From assembly GCA_964636205.1 (NCBI GenBank), contig CAZWPF010000002.1:1-64000 (forward strand): a stretch of 64,000 nt of DNA. The letters run 5' to 3'. The notes under the pieces were generated by a model that was not told the DNA's origin, searched no databases, and saw only the letters and a program-made list of their open reading frames with translations. The stretch's first letter is position 1, and each line of letters starts with the position of its first letter. Both the position numbers and the translations under genes were made by a program. Of this stretch, positions 33,914-43,500 are shown one piece after another. Origin of the DNA: JBEBVQ01 sp964636205 (GTDB lineage: Bacteria; Bacteroidota; Bacteroidia; Chitinophagales; Chitinophagaceae).

Positions 33914-34792
33914 ATGGCAAACAGACATCAGCAGTTCCGTCGGAGAGAGCCCAACCCATATGAGCATCGGGGTGCTCATCATACTGACAGAAGTCAGAGA
34001 ATGGGAAGAAATCGCGAATCCGAAAACTATGACCCGGGTTTTTCCGAGGAAAGTGAATACCGGGGAACTCGATCATCTCAGCCTTATGGTGATCAATGGA
34101 ATCGCAATGGAAATTACCGCGACTCCTACTCCGGGCATCCATATAATCGTTCGGACAATTGGGAAGAAGATCGGTACAATGACCGGGATGATTATCAGTA
34201 TCGCCGTCCACAACAGCGTTATCAACAAAATCCGTACACCGATCAAAACGAGTCGTTTTATAATCGCAATGAAAGATCTTGGAATCGCGGAAATCGGCAA
34301 GATGAAGATCGATACAGCCGGCATAATCGTCGCTGGCACGAAGAACAAAATCGGGGCTATGATCAGCAGGATCGTAACTGGTGGGACAGAACCAAAGATG
34401 AAGTATCCTCCTGGTTTGGAGATGATGAGGCACAATGGCGTCGCTCGCAGGATCTCAGAGAGCAGGGTAATGGAAACTATCGTGGGGTTGGTCCGAAAGG
34501 GTACCATCGTTCTGATGAACGAATCCGGGATGACATCAATGACCGTTTGAGTGATGATCCTTATGTTGACGCATCCGATATCGAAGTTTTGGTTGAAAAC
34601 GGTGAAGTGACGCTGAGTGGAAGAGTGATGAGTAAAGCAATTAAACGGAGAGCCGAAGATATCGCAGAATCGGTATCTGCAGTATCCAATGTGGAGAATA
34701 GGATCAGAATAAGTCCGTTCTCTAAGGACGGACAGGAAATGGCCGAAAAAGAAGAATCTTCAAATAGCCGGCAAAATAAGTCAAAGGGGTAA
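33914..34792 (+). CDS. BON-domain protein with a long disordered charged N-terminus
   Basis: A 292-residue protein. Residues 1 to about 150 are almost entirely Arg, Asn, Asp, Gln, Tyr and Gly (for example NRNGNYRDSYSGHPYNRSDN) with no signal peptide, and look disordered. A linker DRTKDEVSSWFGDDEA follows, then a BON domain (about 202-267: ERIRDDINDRLSDDPYVD, VTLSGRV, AVSNVENRIRI). BON domains are found in stress proteins and pore-related proteins and may bind membranes or lipids. The WF-GDDEA plus GPKGYHRSDER linker occurs in other bacterial BON proteins. Tyr/Arg-rich low complexity is the sort that can phase separate; that is speculation. Ends before a strong terminator. Confidence 0.85.
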   Translation: MANRHQQFRRREPNPYEHRGAHHTDRSQRMGRNRESENYDPGFSEESEYRGTRSSQPYGDQWNRNGNYRDSYSGHPYNRSDNWEEDRYNDRDDYQYRRPQQRYQQNPYTDQNESFYNRNERSWNRGNRQDEDRYSRHNRRWHEEQNRGYDQQDRNWWDRTKDEVSSWFGDDEAQWRRSQDLREQGNGNYRGVGPKGYHRSDERIRDDINDRLSDDPYVDASDIEVLVENGEVTLSGRVMSKAIKRRAEDIAESVSAVSNVENRIRISPFSKDGQEMAEKEESSNSRQNKSKG

Positions 34793-34815
34793 ACAGCTAT
34801 TTCATAAATTCAAGA

Positions 34816-34848
34816 AGCCAATCATACAATTAGATGATTGGCTTTTTT
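34816..34848 (+). terminator. Intrinsic terminator of the BON-domain gene
   Basis: Perfect 10-bp stem AGCCAATCAT / ATGATTGGCT with an 8-nt loop, followed by a run of Ts (34843-34848). It lies 23 nt past the stop codon. Confidence 0.9.
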
Positions 34849-34879
34849 CCATGTGGTACTTTGCCGGGATTAGCGGCAC

Positions 34880-35239
34880 TTAAAACCTGAACTGCAACAA
34901 CTCACCACCTTGATTAATCTGAGCAAGATATTGACTGAGTTCCAGGTAATTGACTCCTCTTTTGCGTAGCAATGGAAAAGCCAATAGCACGACGTCGAAC
35001 TGATCCCCCTTATAAAGACCTAAAGCTTTTTTAGGATCTTCATATTCTTTATAGAGCTGTGCAAACATCCATTTATGACTTTTCTCGAAAGGAGCGACAG
35101 CGACACATTGGATGATCCCCTTCCCCATTACGGACGGATCTATAGGTCGCCCGATTAAGTATTGAAAACGCTTGGCTACCGCCTCTGCCTGAGCAAAGCT
35201 AAGTGGTTTAACATTCATTTCGATTGGTTTATAATTCAC
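34880..35239 (-). CDS. Conserved-looking hypothetical protein
   Basis: A 119-residue soluble protein I do not recognise. It has no signal peptide, membrane segment or cysteine cluster. It alternates helical and hydrophobic strand-like segments (FAQAEAVAKRFQYLIG, IIQCVAVAPFEKS, FDVVLLAFPLLRKRG) and looks like a small folded domain with normal codon use, so it is probably real. The start may instead be the ATG at 35218 (NVKPLSF). It converges with the BON gene across its terminator. Nothing in the neighbourhood suggests a role. Confidence 0.6.
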   Translation of the reverse strand: MNYKPIEMNVKPLSFAQAEAVAKRFQYLIGRPIDPSVMGKGIIQCVAVAPFEKSHKWMFAQLYKEYEDPKKALGLYKGDQFDVVLLAFPLLRKRGVNYLELSQYLAQINQGGELLQFRF

Positions 35240-35533
35240 AAAATCCTGTACTCACGCCCAATTCACTTAGTCGGTAGAATGACTATTATTTGCCACTACT
35301 AAAGACTGAAGAAAAAAAATGCTGATCGATTGGACAACCTTATTACAAAAAAATTAATGCCACCAAAGATTTTGGACGCCAAATTTTGTAGGCATTTTAT
35401 GAAAATATTCTCCGGAGCTTTTACAAAAGGATACTGCATCTGTCCCTGACCCGAATCAGGCTCCACACAGGCTTGTATGCGCACTTAGCACGGAGATATG
35501 ATAGCAGAAAACCGCGGATTCGATTAAAATTAA
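35240..35533. other. Intergenic spacer without recognised features
   Basis: About 290 nt between the hypothetical gene and pabB. I see no convincing coding frame, terminator stem or promoter box in it. A 61-codon minus-strand frame inside has no family features. Confidence 0.55.
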
Positions 35534-36823
35534 TTATCCAAAAATCCGTTCCATTGCCCACGCTTTGAGCCTTCGTTCTTCCCATTCCTTTTCCGGCACA
35601 CTGTCGTAGGTAATAGCGCCTCCGGTTTGATAGGAGAGATATCGATTATCCTCATTAAAAAACAGGGATCTGATAACTACATTAAAATCAAAATTCTGAT
35701 CGGGATCTATATACCCTACCGTACCGGAAAATAATTCTCTACGAGCGGTCTCATACTGTTCAATCAGTTCCATAACCCGAATTTTCGGTGCGCCGGTCAT
35801 ACTCCCCATAGGAAATGAATATTGAATCGCTTGGGTGAATGGCAGATTCTCCTCCATTTTTCCGACGATTGTCGAAATCATTTGGTGCACCTGAGGGTAG
35901 GAGTAAATTTCCATCAACTCCTCTACCTGTATCGAGCCCGGCTTACAGCTACGTGCCAAATCGTTGCGAACCAAATCAGTGATCATTACATTCTCCGCTC
36001 TTTCTTTAATATCTCGTTGCAGCGCATCTTTTAATTGCTTATCCAGTATCGGATCGGGATTTCGTGGGGCTGTACCCTTGATAGGCTGCGATCGGAGCGT
36101 TTTCCCTTGCTTTTGGAGATATCTCTCCGGACTGGCGCAAATCATATATTGCTTATCCAGCCGGTAATAAGCAGCGAAAGGGGCCGGAGAAAGATGATTT
36201 AAATGAAGAAATGTCTGCAATGGATCGATTTGGACATTTTCTGCATAACCTTCGCTGCAAAAATTAATCTCATAGCAGTCGCCGGCGGCGATATGTGCCC
36301 TTAATTTTTGTACCGACTTGATATAGTCGGATTGATCCATTCTCTGTCGGAAACTTATCTGCGCCAGCGGTTTCCGGACCAATGAGGAAGTACTCAATAT
36401 CTCATTGAAAATCTGCTGAGCCGGAGTATCAACTGATTCGATAGTGATCGACTTAAACTCCTTATCGATAGCACAAACAATCGCCGGACGAAAAAAATAG
36501 AATGATGGATAATCGTGTCTGACAGGATGTTGGGAATGAAGTCGGGGTTCGAGATGGTTTTTATAATCGTATGTGATATGTCCAAACCACCAATCTCCGT
36601 TTTCCCTTGCGATACGATGAAAATCCGGTTTAGCGTCACTGTACTGCACAACTTCAGTTGCCCCTGCTGCCAGCAAGCAACTGTGTCGTCTGTGACGGTC
36701 GTAATATCCATTACTGTCTAAAAACAGAAAAATGCCGAACTGAGAGGCCCAGTTCAGCATTTTAAGTTGGATAGTCTCCTTTTGACGAGCGTCTAAAATG
36801 AATATTTCCTTGAAACGAGTCAA
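35534..36823 (-). CDS. pabB: Aminodeoxychorismate synthase component I
   Basis: A 429-residue chorismate-utilising enzyme. It makes 4-amino-4-deoxychorismate for folate. The key discriminating motif is PIKGT in LRSQPIKGTAPRNPDP: a lysine here is typical of PabB, whereas anthranilate synthases have PIAGT. Other family marks are ERAENVMITDLVRNDLAR, FPMGSMTGAPKIRVMELI, ELFSGTVGYIDP and the C-terminal YQTGGAITYDSVPEKEWEE. PabA and PabC partners are not adjacent. Start lies 12 nt downstream of the acidic protein gene, so the two are likely co-transcribed. A hairpin-forming stretch at 36728-36764 lies in its first codons and codes for conserved-looking residues, so it is treated as coincidence. Confidence 0.93.
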   Translation of the reverse strand: MTRFKEIFILDARQKETIQLKMLNWASQFGIFLFLDSNGYYDRHRRHSCLLAAGATEVVQYSDAKPDFHRIARENGDWWFGHITYDYKNHLEPRLHSQHPVRHDYPSFYFFRPAIVCAIDKEFKSITIESVDTPAQQIFNEILSTSSLVRKPLAQISFRQRMDQSDYIKSVQKLRAHIAAGDCYEINFCSEGYAENVQIDPLQTFLHLNHLSPAPFAAYYRLDKQYMICASPERYLQKQGKTLRSQPIKGTAPRNPDPILDKQLKDALQRDIKERAENVMITDLVRNDLARSCKPGSIQVEELMEIYSYPQVHQMISTIVGKMEENLPFTQAIQYSFPMGSMTGAPKIRVMELIEQYETARRELFSGTVGYIDPDQNFDFNVVIRSLFFNEDNRYLSYQTGGAITYDSVPEKEWEERRLKAWAMERIFG

Positions 36824-36835
36824 TATCAGGCGCGA

Positions 36836-37282
36836 TTAAAAATCATCGTCATCATCTTCGAAATCATCTTCAAAGAAGCCAAGATCACTGAAATCATCTT
36901 CGATTTCAAAATCATCATCTGATTTTGAAGTTTTCCGACCGGTACTTGTTGACTTTTTTGACTTTGGCAGTTCGAACTCTTCAAAGTCTTCGTCTAAGGT
37001 AAACTCATCATCTTCTTCGTCTAGATCGAAATCATCAGATTCCAATTCATCATCATCGAAGTCGAGATCGTCGTCCTCATCATCAATTTGCTTCTTACTA
37101 CTTGCCTTTGCGGTAGTTTTCTTCTTCGCTGCTCCCGATTTCGGTTCTAAATCCAGATCTTCTTCCTCTTCTTCTACTTTTGAAGATTTTGAAGCTACTT
37201 TTTTAGGCACCGATTTTTTTGCTTTAGGAGCACTCTTAGCTGCGGGTGTCTTTTTACCGGGATTCGATTTCATAGCACTCAT
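36836..37282 (-). CDS. Low-complexity Lys-rich/Asp-rich protein
   Basis: A 148-residue protein of very skewed composition. Residues 1-60 are Lys/Ala/Ser/Pro-rich, like histone H1 tails (PKAKKSVPKKVASKSSK), and residues 60-148 are dominated by Asp/Glu with scattered Phe and Leu (DDEDDDLDFDDDELESDDFD), ending in DFEDDDDDF. No folded domain or signal peptide is visible. It may be a nucleoid- or RNA-associated or chaperone-like disordered protein; that is speculation. The codon use is consistent with coding and homologous low-complexity proteins occur in Bacteroidota. An internal ATG at 37273 is a possible start. It directly precedes pabB. Confidence 0.65.
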   Translation of the reverse strand: MSAMKSNPGKKTPAAKSAPKAKKSVPKKVASKSSKVEEEEEDLDLEPKSGAAKKKTTAKASSKKQIDDEDDDLDFDDDELESDDFDLDEEDDEFTLDEDFEEFELPKSKKSTSTGRKTSKSDDDFEIEDDFSDLGFFEDDFEDDDDDF

Positions 37283-37359
37283 AACTATTGCTGCCGTAAA
37301 ATTTTAACTGTTTGTGGAATTTGCCAAATTTTTTTTTGAACAAAAAATATAATAATTAC

Positions 37360-38618
37360 TTAAGAAATTGCTAACAACTGGTCACGCCCGGTACCATTAG
37401 ATACATAGGCAATTTTCGTGTTCAGATATTGGGCTACAAAATTGCAATATTCTTTGAATTCCTCGGGCAATTCTTCAAAATAATTACAACTGCTCACCGG
37501 TTTTTTCCAACCCTTAAATGATTTATATACCGGCACTACTGACGTATTACATAAATCATAGGGAAGTTCCACTGTCTTTACTCCGTCCACTTCATATGCC
37601 ACTGCTGCCTTAATCTCTTCAAAACTATCCAACACATCTGCCTTGGTCATTATTAACTTCGTTACACCACTCAACATCACTGCATATCGCAAGGCCACCA
37701 GATCGGTCCAGCCACAACGTCTTGGTCTACCGGTAGTAGCTCCAAATTCGTTACCGGCCTTTCTCAGATCTTCACCTGTTTCATCGTGTAATTCGGTAGG
37801 AAAAGGTCCACTACCCACCCGAGTGCAGTAGGCTTTGGTAATTCCATACACCTCCCCTACGCGGGATGGTGCAACGCCCAATCCATTGCAAACGCCTGCG
37901 GCGATGGTATTGGAGGAGGTGACAAAAGGATAAGTACCGAAATCAATATCCAGCATACTACCCTGTGCCCCTTCGGCAAGTACTTTTTTCCCTTGCTTGA
38001 TGTGATCTTCCAGCCAATACTCCGCATTGACCAGTTTCAAATTCCTCATGAAAGCCACTGCCTCCAGGAATGCCGGCTCCCATTGTTCCCAAGACTCGGT
38101 ATGCTCGAACTGACCGAGCATTTGCAGATGTTTATCCTTTAAACGGTTGTATTTTTCTTCAAAATCAGGAGCCATAATATCCCCTACTCTCAANNNNNNN
38201 NNNTATCCATATACGCCGGACCGATACCCTTGAGCGTAGAGCCGATCTTTTCCTTTCCCTTTGCCGCTTCAGAAGCAGCATCCAACGCGCGGTGAGTAGG
38301 AATGATCAGATGAGCCCGCCGGGATACATACAGTCTATCCAATAAATCCGGTTGCAGCGCAACGACTGTCTGCACCTCTTTTTGAAGTGTAACGGGATCA
38401 ATCACCACGCCATTGCCAATCAAGTTTACGCAATGCGTTTGGAACACACCGGAAGGGATGGTATGCAAGACTACTTTTTTACCATCTACGTATAAAGTAT
38501 GACCCGCATTAGGGCCGCCTTGAAACCGGGCAATTATATCATACTGTGCAGCAAGATAATCTACTATCTTTCCCTTCCCTTCGTCTCCCCACTGCAAGCC
38601 GAGCAAAACATCTATCAT
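37360..38618 (-). CDS. purA: Adenylosuccinate synthetase (split by assembly gap)
   Basis: GTP-dependent synthesis of adenylosuccinate from IMP and aspartate, in AMP synthesis. Before the gap: DVLLGLQWGDEGKGKIVDYL (GDEGKGK P-loop with catalytic Asp), GPNAGHTLY and STLKGIGPAYMD. After it: MRVGDI, GAQGSMLDIDFGTYPFVTSS, GVAPSRVGEVYGITKAYCTRVG, GRPRRCGW and the C-terminal STGRDQ-like NGTGRDQLLAI. The gap of ten Ns falls where the family has a short loop of about six residues (KTGRNG-like). The N count does not preserve frame, so the gene is intact but misassembled. Together the pieces give the normal length of about 420 residues. Confidence 0.93.
38194..38203. other. Assembly gap of 10 N inside purA
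   Basis: Ten Ns between codons for AYMD and LRVGD. The bases on each side are in different frames if ten is the true length; seventeen would fit the expected family loop. Treat the size as arbitrary. Confidence 0.95.
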
Positions 38619-38708
38619 ACCTGAAAATTGGCGCGTAAAAATAAAGGTAAATTAACGATTAACAAATGATCCGGATCGTCTGTAAACGACCACAAAATTA
38701 CGAGTGTC

Positions 38709-39011
38709 TCAACTTAATTGACTGAAAATTTTCTTATCAGCGTAAAAAGTTCCAAAAGGCAGCAAAGATGCAACAAAAGCCAACGCGCAACTCTTAATCG
38801 ACATTCCTGCGACTTCTCTCACCCAAATAATGCCTGCAATATATAAAATCAATAGCAGACCATGCGCCCAGCCCACAAAGGTGACCATTTCGGGTATTCC
38901 TGCCAAATACTTCAGGGGCATTGCCACCCCAAGTAACAGGAGAAATGAAATACCTTCGGCAATACCGGTTACCCGCAGGAAACGGACTGCTGCGGACTGT
39001 TTATTAGTCAT
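38709..39011 (-). CDS. DUF3817 membrane protein
   Basis: A 100-residue inner-membrane protein of the DUF3817 (YdzA-like) family with three membrane segments. The N-terminal FLRVTGIAEGISFLLLLGVAMPLKY and the following VGWAHGLLLILYI with a histidine in the second helix are the family hallmarks. Function is not known; it is often near housekeeping genes. The ATG at 39011 (MTNKQSAAVRF) is used; a longer frame from 39101 would overlap the end of the outer membrane efflux gene. Stands between purA and the RND operon, same strand. Confidence 0.8.
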   Translation of the reverse strand: MTNKQSAAVRFLRVTGIAEGISFLLLLGVAMPLKYLAGIPEMVTFVGWAHGLLLILYIAGIIWVREVAGMSIKSCALAFVASLLPFGTFYADKKIFSQLS

Positions 39012-39078
39012 CCGTAATTTATTTTTAGGATTAAAAATTAAAGGTTGGCAAATGGCGCTGCAAGTTAAGGCATAATCG

Positions 39079-40533
39079 TTAATTAGTTTGCCATCCACCA
39101 CCTAATGCTTGATATAAAGTAATTAATGAGTGCATCATTCTTCTTTCTGTACCCACCAGCTGTAGCTGGGCGTCCAACCTACTTTTTTGGGCAGAGATTA
39201 TCTCCAGATAACTGGCATAGCCGGTAAGGTAGAGTTCGTTTGCCGCATCGACCCCGTGCTCCAGTGCAGCTACCTCCTGCTGCTTTAATTCCCTTACTTG
39301 CTTATTTACATCTATTTCCGATAGCACTGTAGTCACTTCTCTATATGCATTCAACGCTGCCTTTTGAAATTCCCAAAAAGCAATTTCCTGTGCTGCCGAA
39401 TTAATTTTGAACTGCGACCGAATTTGATTTCTTTGAAAAATTGGTGCTGTTAGTCCGCCCATAAACTGATAACCCAATGAGGCTGCGCCTAACCACATAT
39501 TCGGATTGAATGAATTAAATGCACTATATGCCGAAATGTTCAAAGCCGGAAAAAAAGCCGCTCTTGCGGCAATCACATCCGCTTTAGATGCCTCCAGCAT
39601 TGACTGCGCCTGCTGTAAGTCGGGACGGTTCAATAAAAGCTGCGTCGGAACTCCGGCTTGCATCAAATCAGGAAAAGATTTGTTAACCAGGGTTTCACTC
39701 CTTTCAATAGGTCCGAAAAACCTGCCGGCTAAAGCATTCAATTGATTTTCAGTCGCTTTAATTTGCTGCATCACCTGTTGACCGCTGGCGCGGGTATTCA
39801 GCAATTGTGCTTTAAACTGCTGCACGGCCAATTCAGTTGCCCGACCGCCTTCTTTTTGAGCTTCAACAACTTCCAGAGCTTTTTTCTGCAATTCGATATT
39901 CTCATGTATGATCTTAGATTCCTGATCTAAGGCAACTAATTCATAATAAAGCAGTGCAGTCTGAGCCACCAACGCAGCACGTATCAAATGCGCTCCTTGT
40001 TGTGAGGCTAGGAAACGATTGCGTTCCGCCTTTTTCATATTACGGAGTTTACCCCAGAGATCGATTTCCCAGCTCGTACGCAGGCCCAACCACAAATCCG
40101 GAGTCGGTGATTCCCGAATTTTCTGTTCCGGTTCGATATTGGGCGACAAATTCGTATCGAAATTACCTACCCCATCAATCGTGTACTTGCCAAATTTGGT
40201 AGCACCTCCTGTTGCCTCAGCTGACAAGGAGGGCAACAATGCACCTCTGCTCATCGACAAATAGGCACCGGCAATTCTGATGCGCTGCAAGGCAATGTGC
40301 ATATCCGGGTTTTGACGCAATACTAATGCGGTCAAAACATGCAATTTCGGATCCGGAAAAAACCGATCAGTCGGTACCGAAGCAATATTGGTATTATCTG
40401 CCGCTTTTCCCGGATATTGGGTAGGAATGGTACTATGTTCCGGTAGCGTAGGCACCTTGGGCACTGCACAAGAACTATAAATGAATATCAAAAGCAAGGC
40501 AAATTGCCAATAATATTTTCTCAGCTGATTCAT
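39079..40533 (-). CDS. Outer membrane efflux lipoprotein (NodT/TolC family)
   Basis: A 484-residue outer membrane channel of a tripartite RND pump. The signal peptide ends in IYSSC, a lipobox, as in the NodT/OprM group, and the mature protein is made of long helices in two related halves (for example QGAHLIRAALVAQTALLYYEL and QEIAFWEFQKAALNAYREVTTVLSEI). LWGKLRNMKKAERN and RPDLQQAQSMLEASKADV are typical of the OEP family. It lies 29 nt downstream of the RND permease and is the third gene of the pump operon. Confidence 0.93.
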   Translation of the reverse strand: MNQLRKYYWQFALLLIFIYSSCAVPKVPTLPEHSTIPTQYPGKAADNTNIASVPTDRFFPDPKLHVLTALVLRQNPDMHIALQRIRIAGAYLSMSRGALLPSLSAEATGGATKFGKYTIDGVGNFDTNLSPNIEPEQKIRESPTPDLWLGLRTSWEIDLWGKLRNMKKAERNRFLASQQGAHLIRAALVAQTALLYYELVALDQESKIIHENIELQKKALEVVEAQKEGGRATELAVQQFKAQLLNTRASGQQVMQQIKATENQLNALAGRFFGPIERSETLVNKSFPDLMQAGVPTQLLLNRPDLQQAQSMLEASKADVIAARAAFFPALNISAYSAFNSFNPNMWLGAASLGYQFMGGLTAPIFQRNQIRSQFKINSAAQEIAFWEFQKAALNAYREVTTVLSEIDVNKQVRELKQQEVAALEHGVDAANELYLTGYASYLEIISAQKSRLDAQLQLVGTERRMMHSLITLYQALGGGWQTN

Positions 40534-40562
40534 TTTTTTGTGTTTAATAATCTGTTATCTGA

Positions 40563-43500
40563 TTAGAGTTTTTCATCAGGCATCTTCTTCATTTTCCGCT
40601 TCCACCCCCTTTCGGAGAAACTGGCAAACAACACATATAATCCGGGGATAATCAATACTCCGAATACAGTTCCCAGCAACATCCCCCCGGCAGCTGCCGT
40701 ACCGATGGACCGATTTCCCATCGCCCCTGCACCGGTAGCGATACAAAGTGGGATCAATCCTGCCACAAAAGCGAAGGATGTCATCAGAATCGGCCTCAGC
40801 CGCTGCACAGCACCTTCGATTGCAGCCTGCATCACCGTCATTCCATCCTTATGTCGCTGGTTAGCAAACTCAACTATCAGAATCGCGTTCTTACCTAATA
40901 ACCCAATCAACATAACCAGAGCTACCTGAGCGTAAATATTATTCTCCAGTCCGGCCATTTTCAAAGTGAGAAATGCCCCAAATATCCCAGCGGGAAGGCT
41001 CAACAACACGGGCAAGGGCAATAAAAAGCTCTCATATTGTGCTGACAGCAGGAGATATACGAAGACCAAACAGATCAGGAAAATAATGAGAGCCTGGTTT
41101 CCCGACTGAATTTCTTCTCTGGTCATACCGCTCCATTCGTAAGAATAGCCGCGTGGCAAATAATCCTGCGCAACCCTTTCCACAGCTTTAATAGCATCCC
41201 CGCTGCTATAACCGGGTGCTGCGTCGCCATTAATCATGGCCGCTGTGTACATATTATATCGGGTCAATTGTTCCGGTCCGTATATCCGTTCTAACTTTAT
41301 AAAACTGGAATAAGGCACCATCTCTCCTCTATCATTCTTCACATAAAGTTTTAGTATGTCCTCGGGAGAACTCCTATAAGCGGGATCCGCCTGAACCATT
41401 ACCTTATACATCTGATTGAAACGGATAAAATTGGTAGCGTAAAAACTGCCGACCAGGGTTTGTAGCGTGGACATGGCATTATCTACCGTGATGCCTTTTT
41501 TAGCCGCCATATCATAATCTATATGGATCATATATTGGGGGAAAGAGGCGTCAAAACTGGTAAACGCATTGCTGATTTCAGGTGCCTTCTTCAGCTCTTC
41601 TATAAACCCGTTAGTTACTTCGGCGGTCTGACCAATATCACCTCTTCCGGTTCGATCGAGTAAACGCAATTCAAATCCGCTCGTATTCCCAAACCCGGTT
41701 ACTGTAGGCGGAGGAAAAAATTCTATTCTGGCATCGTTGATATGACGGGTCTTTTCCTCCAGCTGTGCAATAACATCGTAGATATCCGTCTCTCTATCTT
41801 CCCAAGCCACCAGGTTAATCATACCCATCCCATAGGAAGCCCCGGCAATTTCATTCACCAGACTATAACCAGCGAGTGTGGTAACGTTTTCCACCCCGGC
41901 TATGGTTCGGGAAACTGTTTCAATCTGGTCCAAAACCTTTTCGGTTCGCTCCACGGTAGCTCCTGGAGGTGTGGTCACGTTTACGTAAATCAAACCTTGG
42001 TCCTCCGTAGGAATAAAACCCGACGGCAAGATTACTGCCGATCCCCAGGTAGCGAATAAGAAAGCTACTAATATACCTACGGTAACCAATCTGCGACCTG
42101 CAATCCGGGTAATCAACTTGCGATAACCGCCGGAAGTTTTATCGTAACCTTTATTAAATTTAACAAAGAAACGCGCCAACCAACCTTTCTTCCCCGGCTC
42201 AGAGTGTTTCAACATTATAGCACAAAGCGCGGGAGTAAGCGTCAAAGCGTTAATCCCGGAGATTACAATAGCAATGGCAAGTGTCAAAGAAAATTGTCGA
42301 TAAAATACCCCCACCGGTCCTGACATAAACGCCACCGGCACGAAAACCGCCGACATTACTAATGTAATAGCAACAATAGCACCACTGATTTCTTTCATGG
42401 CAGCAATGGTAGCTTCCCTGGGTGGCAGATGCTCCTCGCTCATTTTGACGTGCACCGCCTCCACCACAACAATGGCGTTGTCTACCACAATCCCGATTGC
42501 TAATACCAGAGCAAACAACGTAAGCAGATTGATGGAAAATCCTAGCATATGCATAAAGGCTAATGCTCCAATCAAGGCTACTGGCACGGCTAAAGCCGGT
42601 ATTAAAGTGGACCGGAAATCCTGAAGAAATATAAATACAACTAAAGACACCAATAAGAATGCCTCAATCAGGGTGCGAATGACCTCGCTAATAGACGCAT
42701 CCAGAAATCGCGACACATCATAAGCCATATTATACTCCATGCCGGGAGGGAAGGAAGTCTCCTTCAGCTCAGCCATACGGGTTTTAATATTTTCGATTAC
42801 CTCACTGGCGTTGGAGCCCGGTCGTTGCTTGATCATGATGGAAGCAGAAGGGCGACCATCGGTTTTCGACACCATGCTATAGCTCATCGAACCAAATTCA
42901 ATGTCGGCGACATCTTTGAGCCTTAGTACAGAACCATCGGCTTCTGCCCTTAAAACCAATTCTTCATATTGCTTCGGCTCGAAAAGCTTACCGGTATATC
43001 TCAAAACATACTGTAAGACGCGAGGATTCTTACCCGAACTTTCACCGGTCTTACCGGGTGCGGCCTCCACGTTTTGATCCTGTAAAGCCTTAATTACTTC
43101 GTCTGTAGATACATTATATGCCACCAACCGGTCGGGTTTGAGCCACACCCTCATGGCGTATTCCTGTTGACCCATAATTTCTGCCCTACCAACCCCGTTG
43201 ATCCGCTTCAGTTCTTGCAGCAGATTAATATCCGCAAAGTTGAAAATAAACTGCTCGTCAGCTGTCGTATCGGCACTTGTCAGGTTGAGGTACATCAACA
43301 TGCTGTTGACCTCCTTTTCGGTGGTAACACCAGCTTTGATTACCTCTTCAGGCAACTCGTCCAATATGGTAGTCACCCTATTCTGCACATTCACCGCAGC
43401 GACATCCGGGTCGGTACCCACTTCAAAAAACACCTGAATCATTGTGATCCCATCGTTCCCGGTAACGGTCGACATATAGGTCATACCGGGCACACCATTG

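Noticed and set aside
33912..34550. Long open frames overlapping the BON gene on both strands (33960-34550 plus, 33912-34433 and 34073-34507 minus)
   Set aside because: They arise from the repetitive Arg/Asn/Asp codons of the BON gene; their translations are low complexity with no family features, and the BON frame has a recognisable domain.
35299..35484. 61-codon minus-strand frame in the pabB spacer
   Set aside because: No signal peptide, domain or ribosome binding site; ends in a run of phenylalanines from an A-rich tract.
36728..36764. Strong hairpin (AATGC.GAACTG paired with CAGTTC.GCATT) suggesting a terminator
   Set aside because: It lies in the first 30 codons of pabB and encodes MLNWASQFGIF, a segment that fits the usual PabB N-terminus, so it is most likely coincidental.
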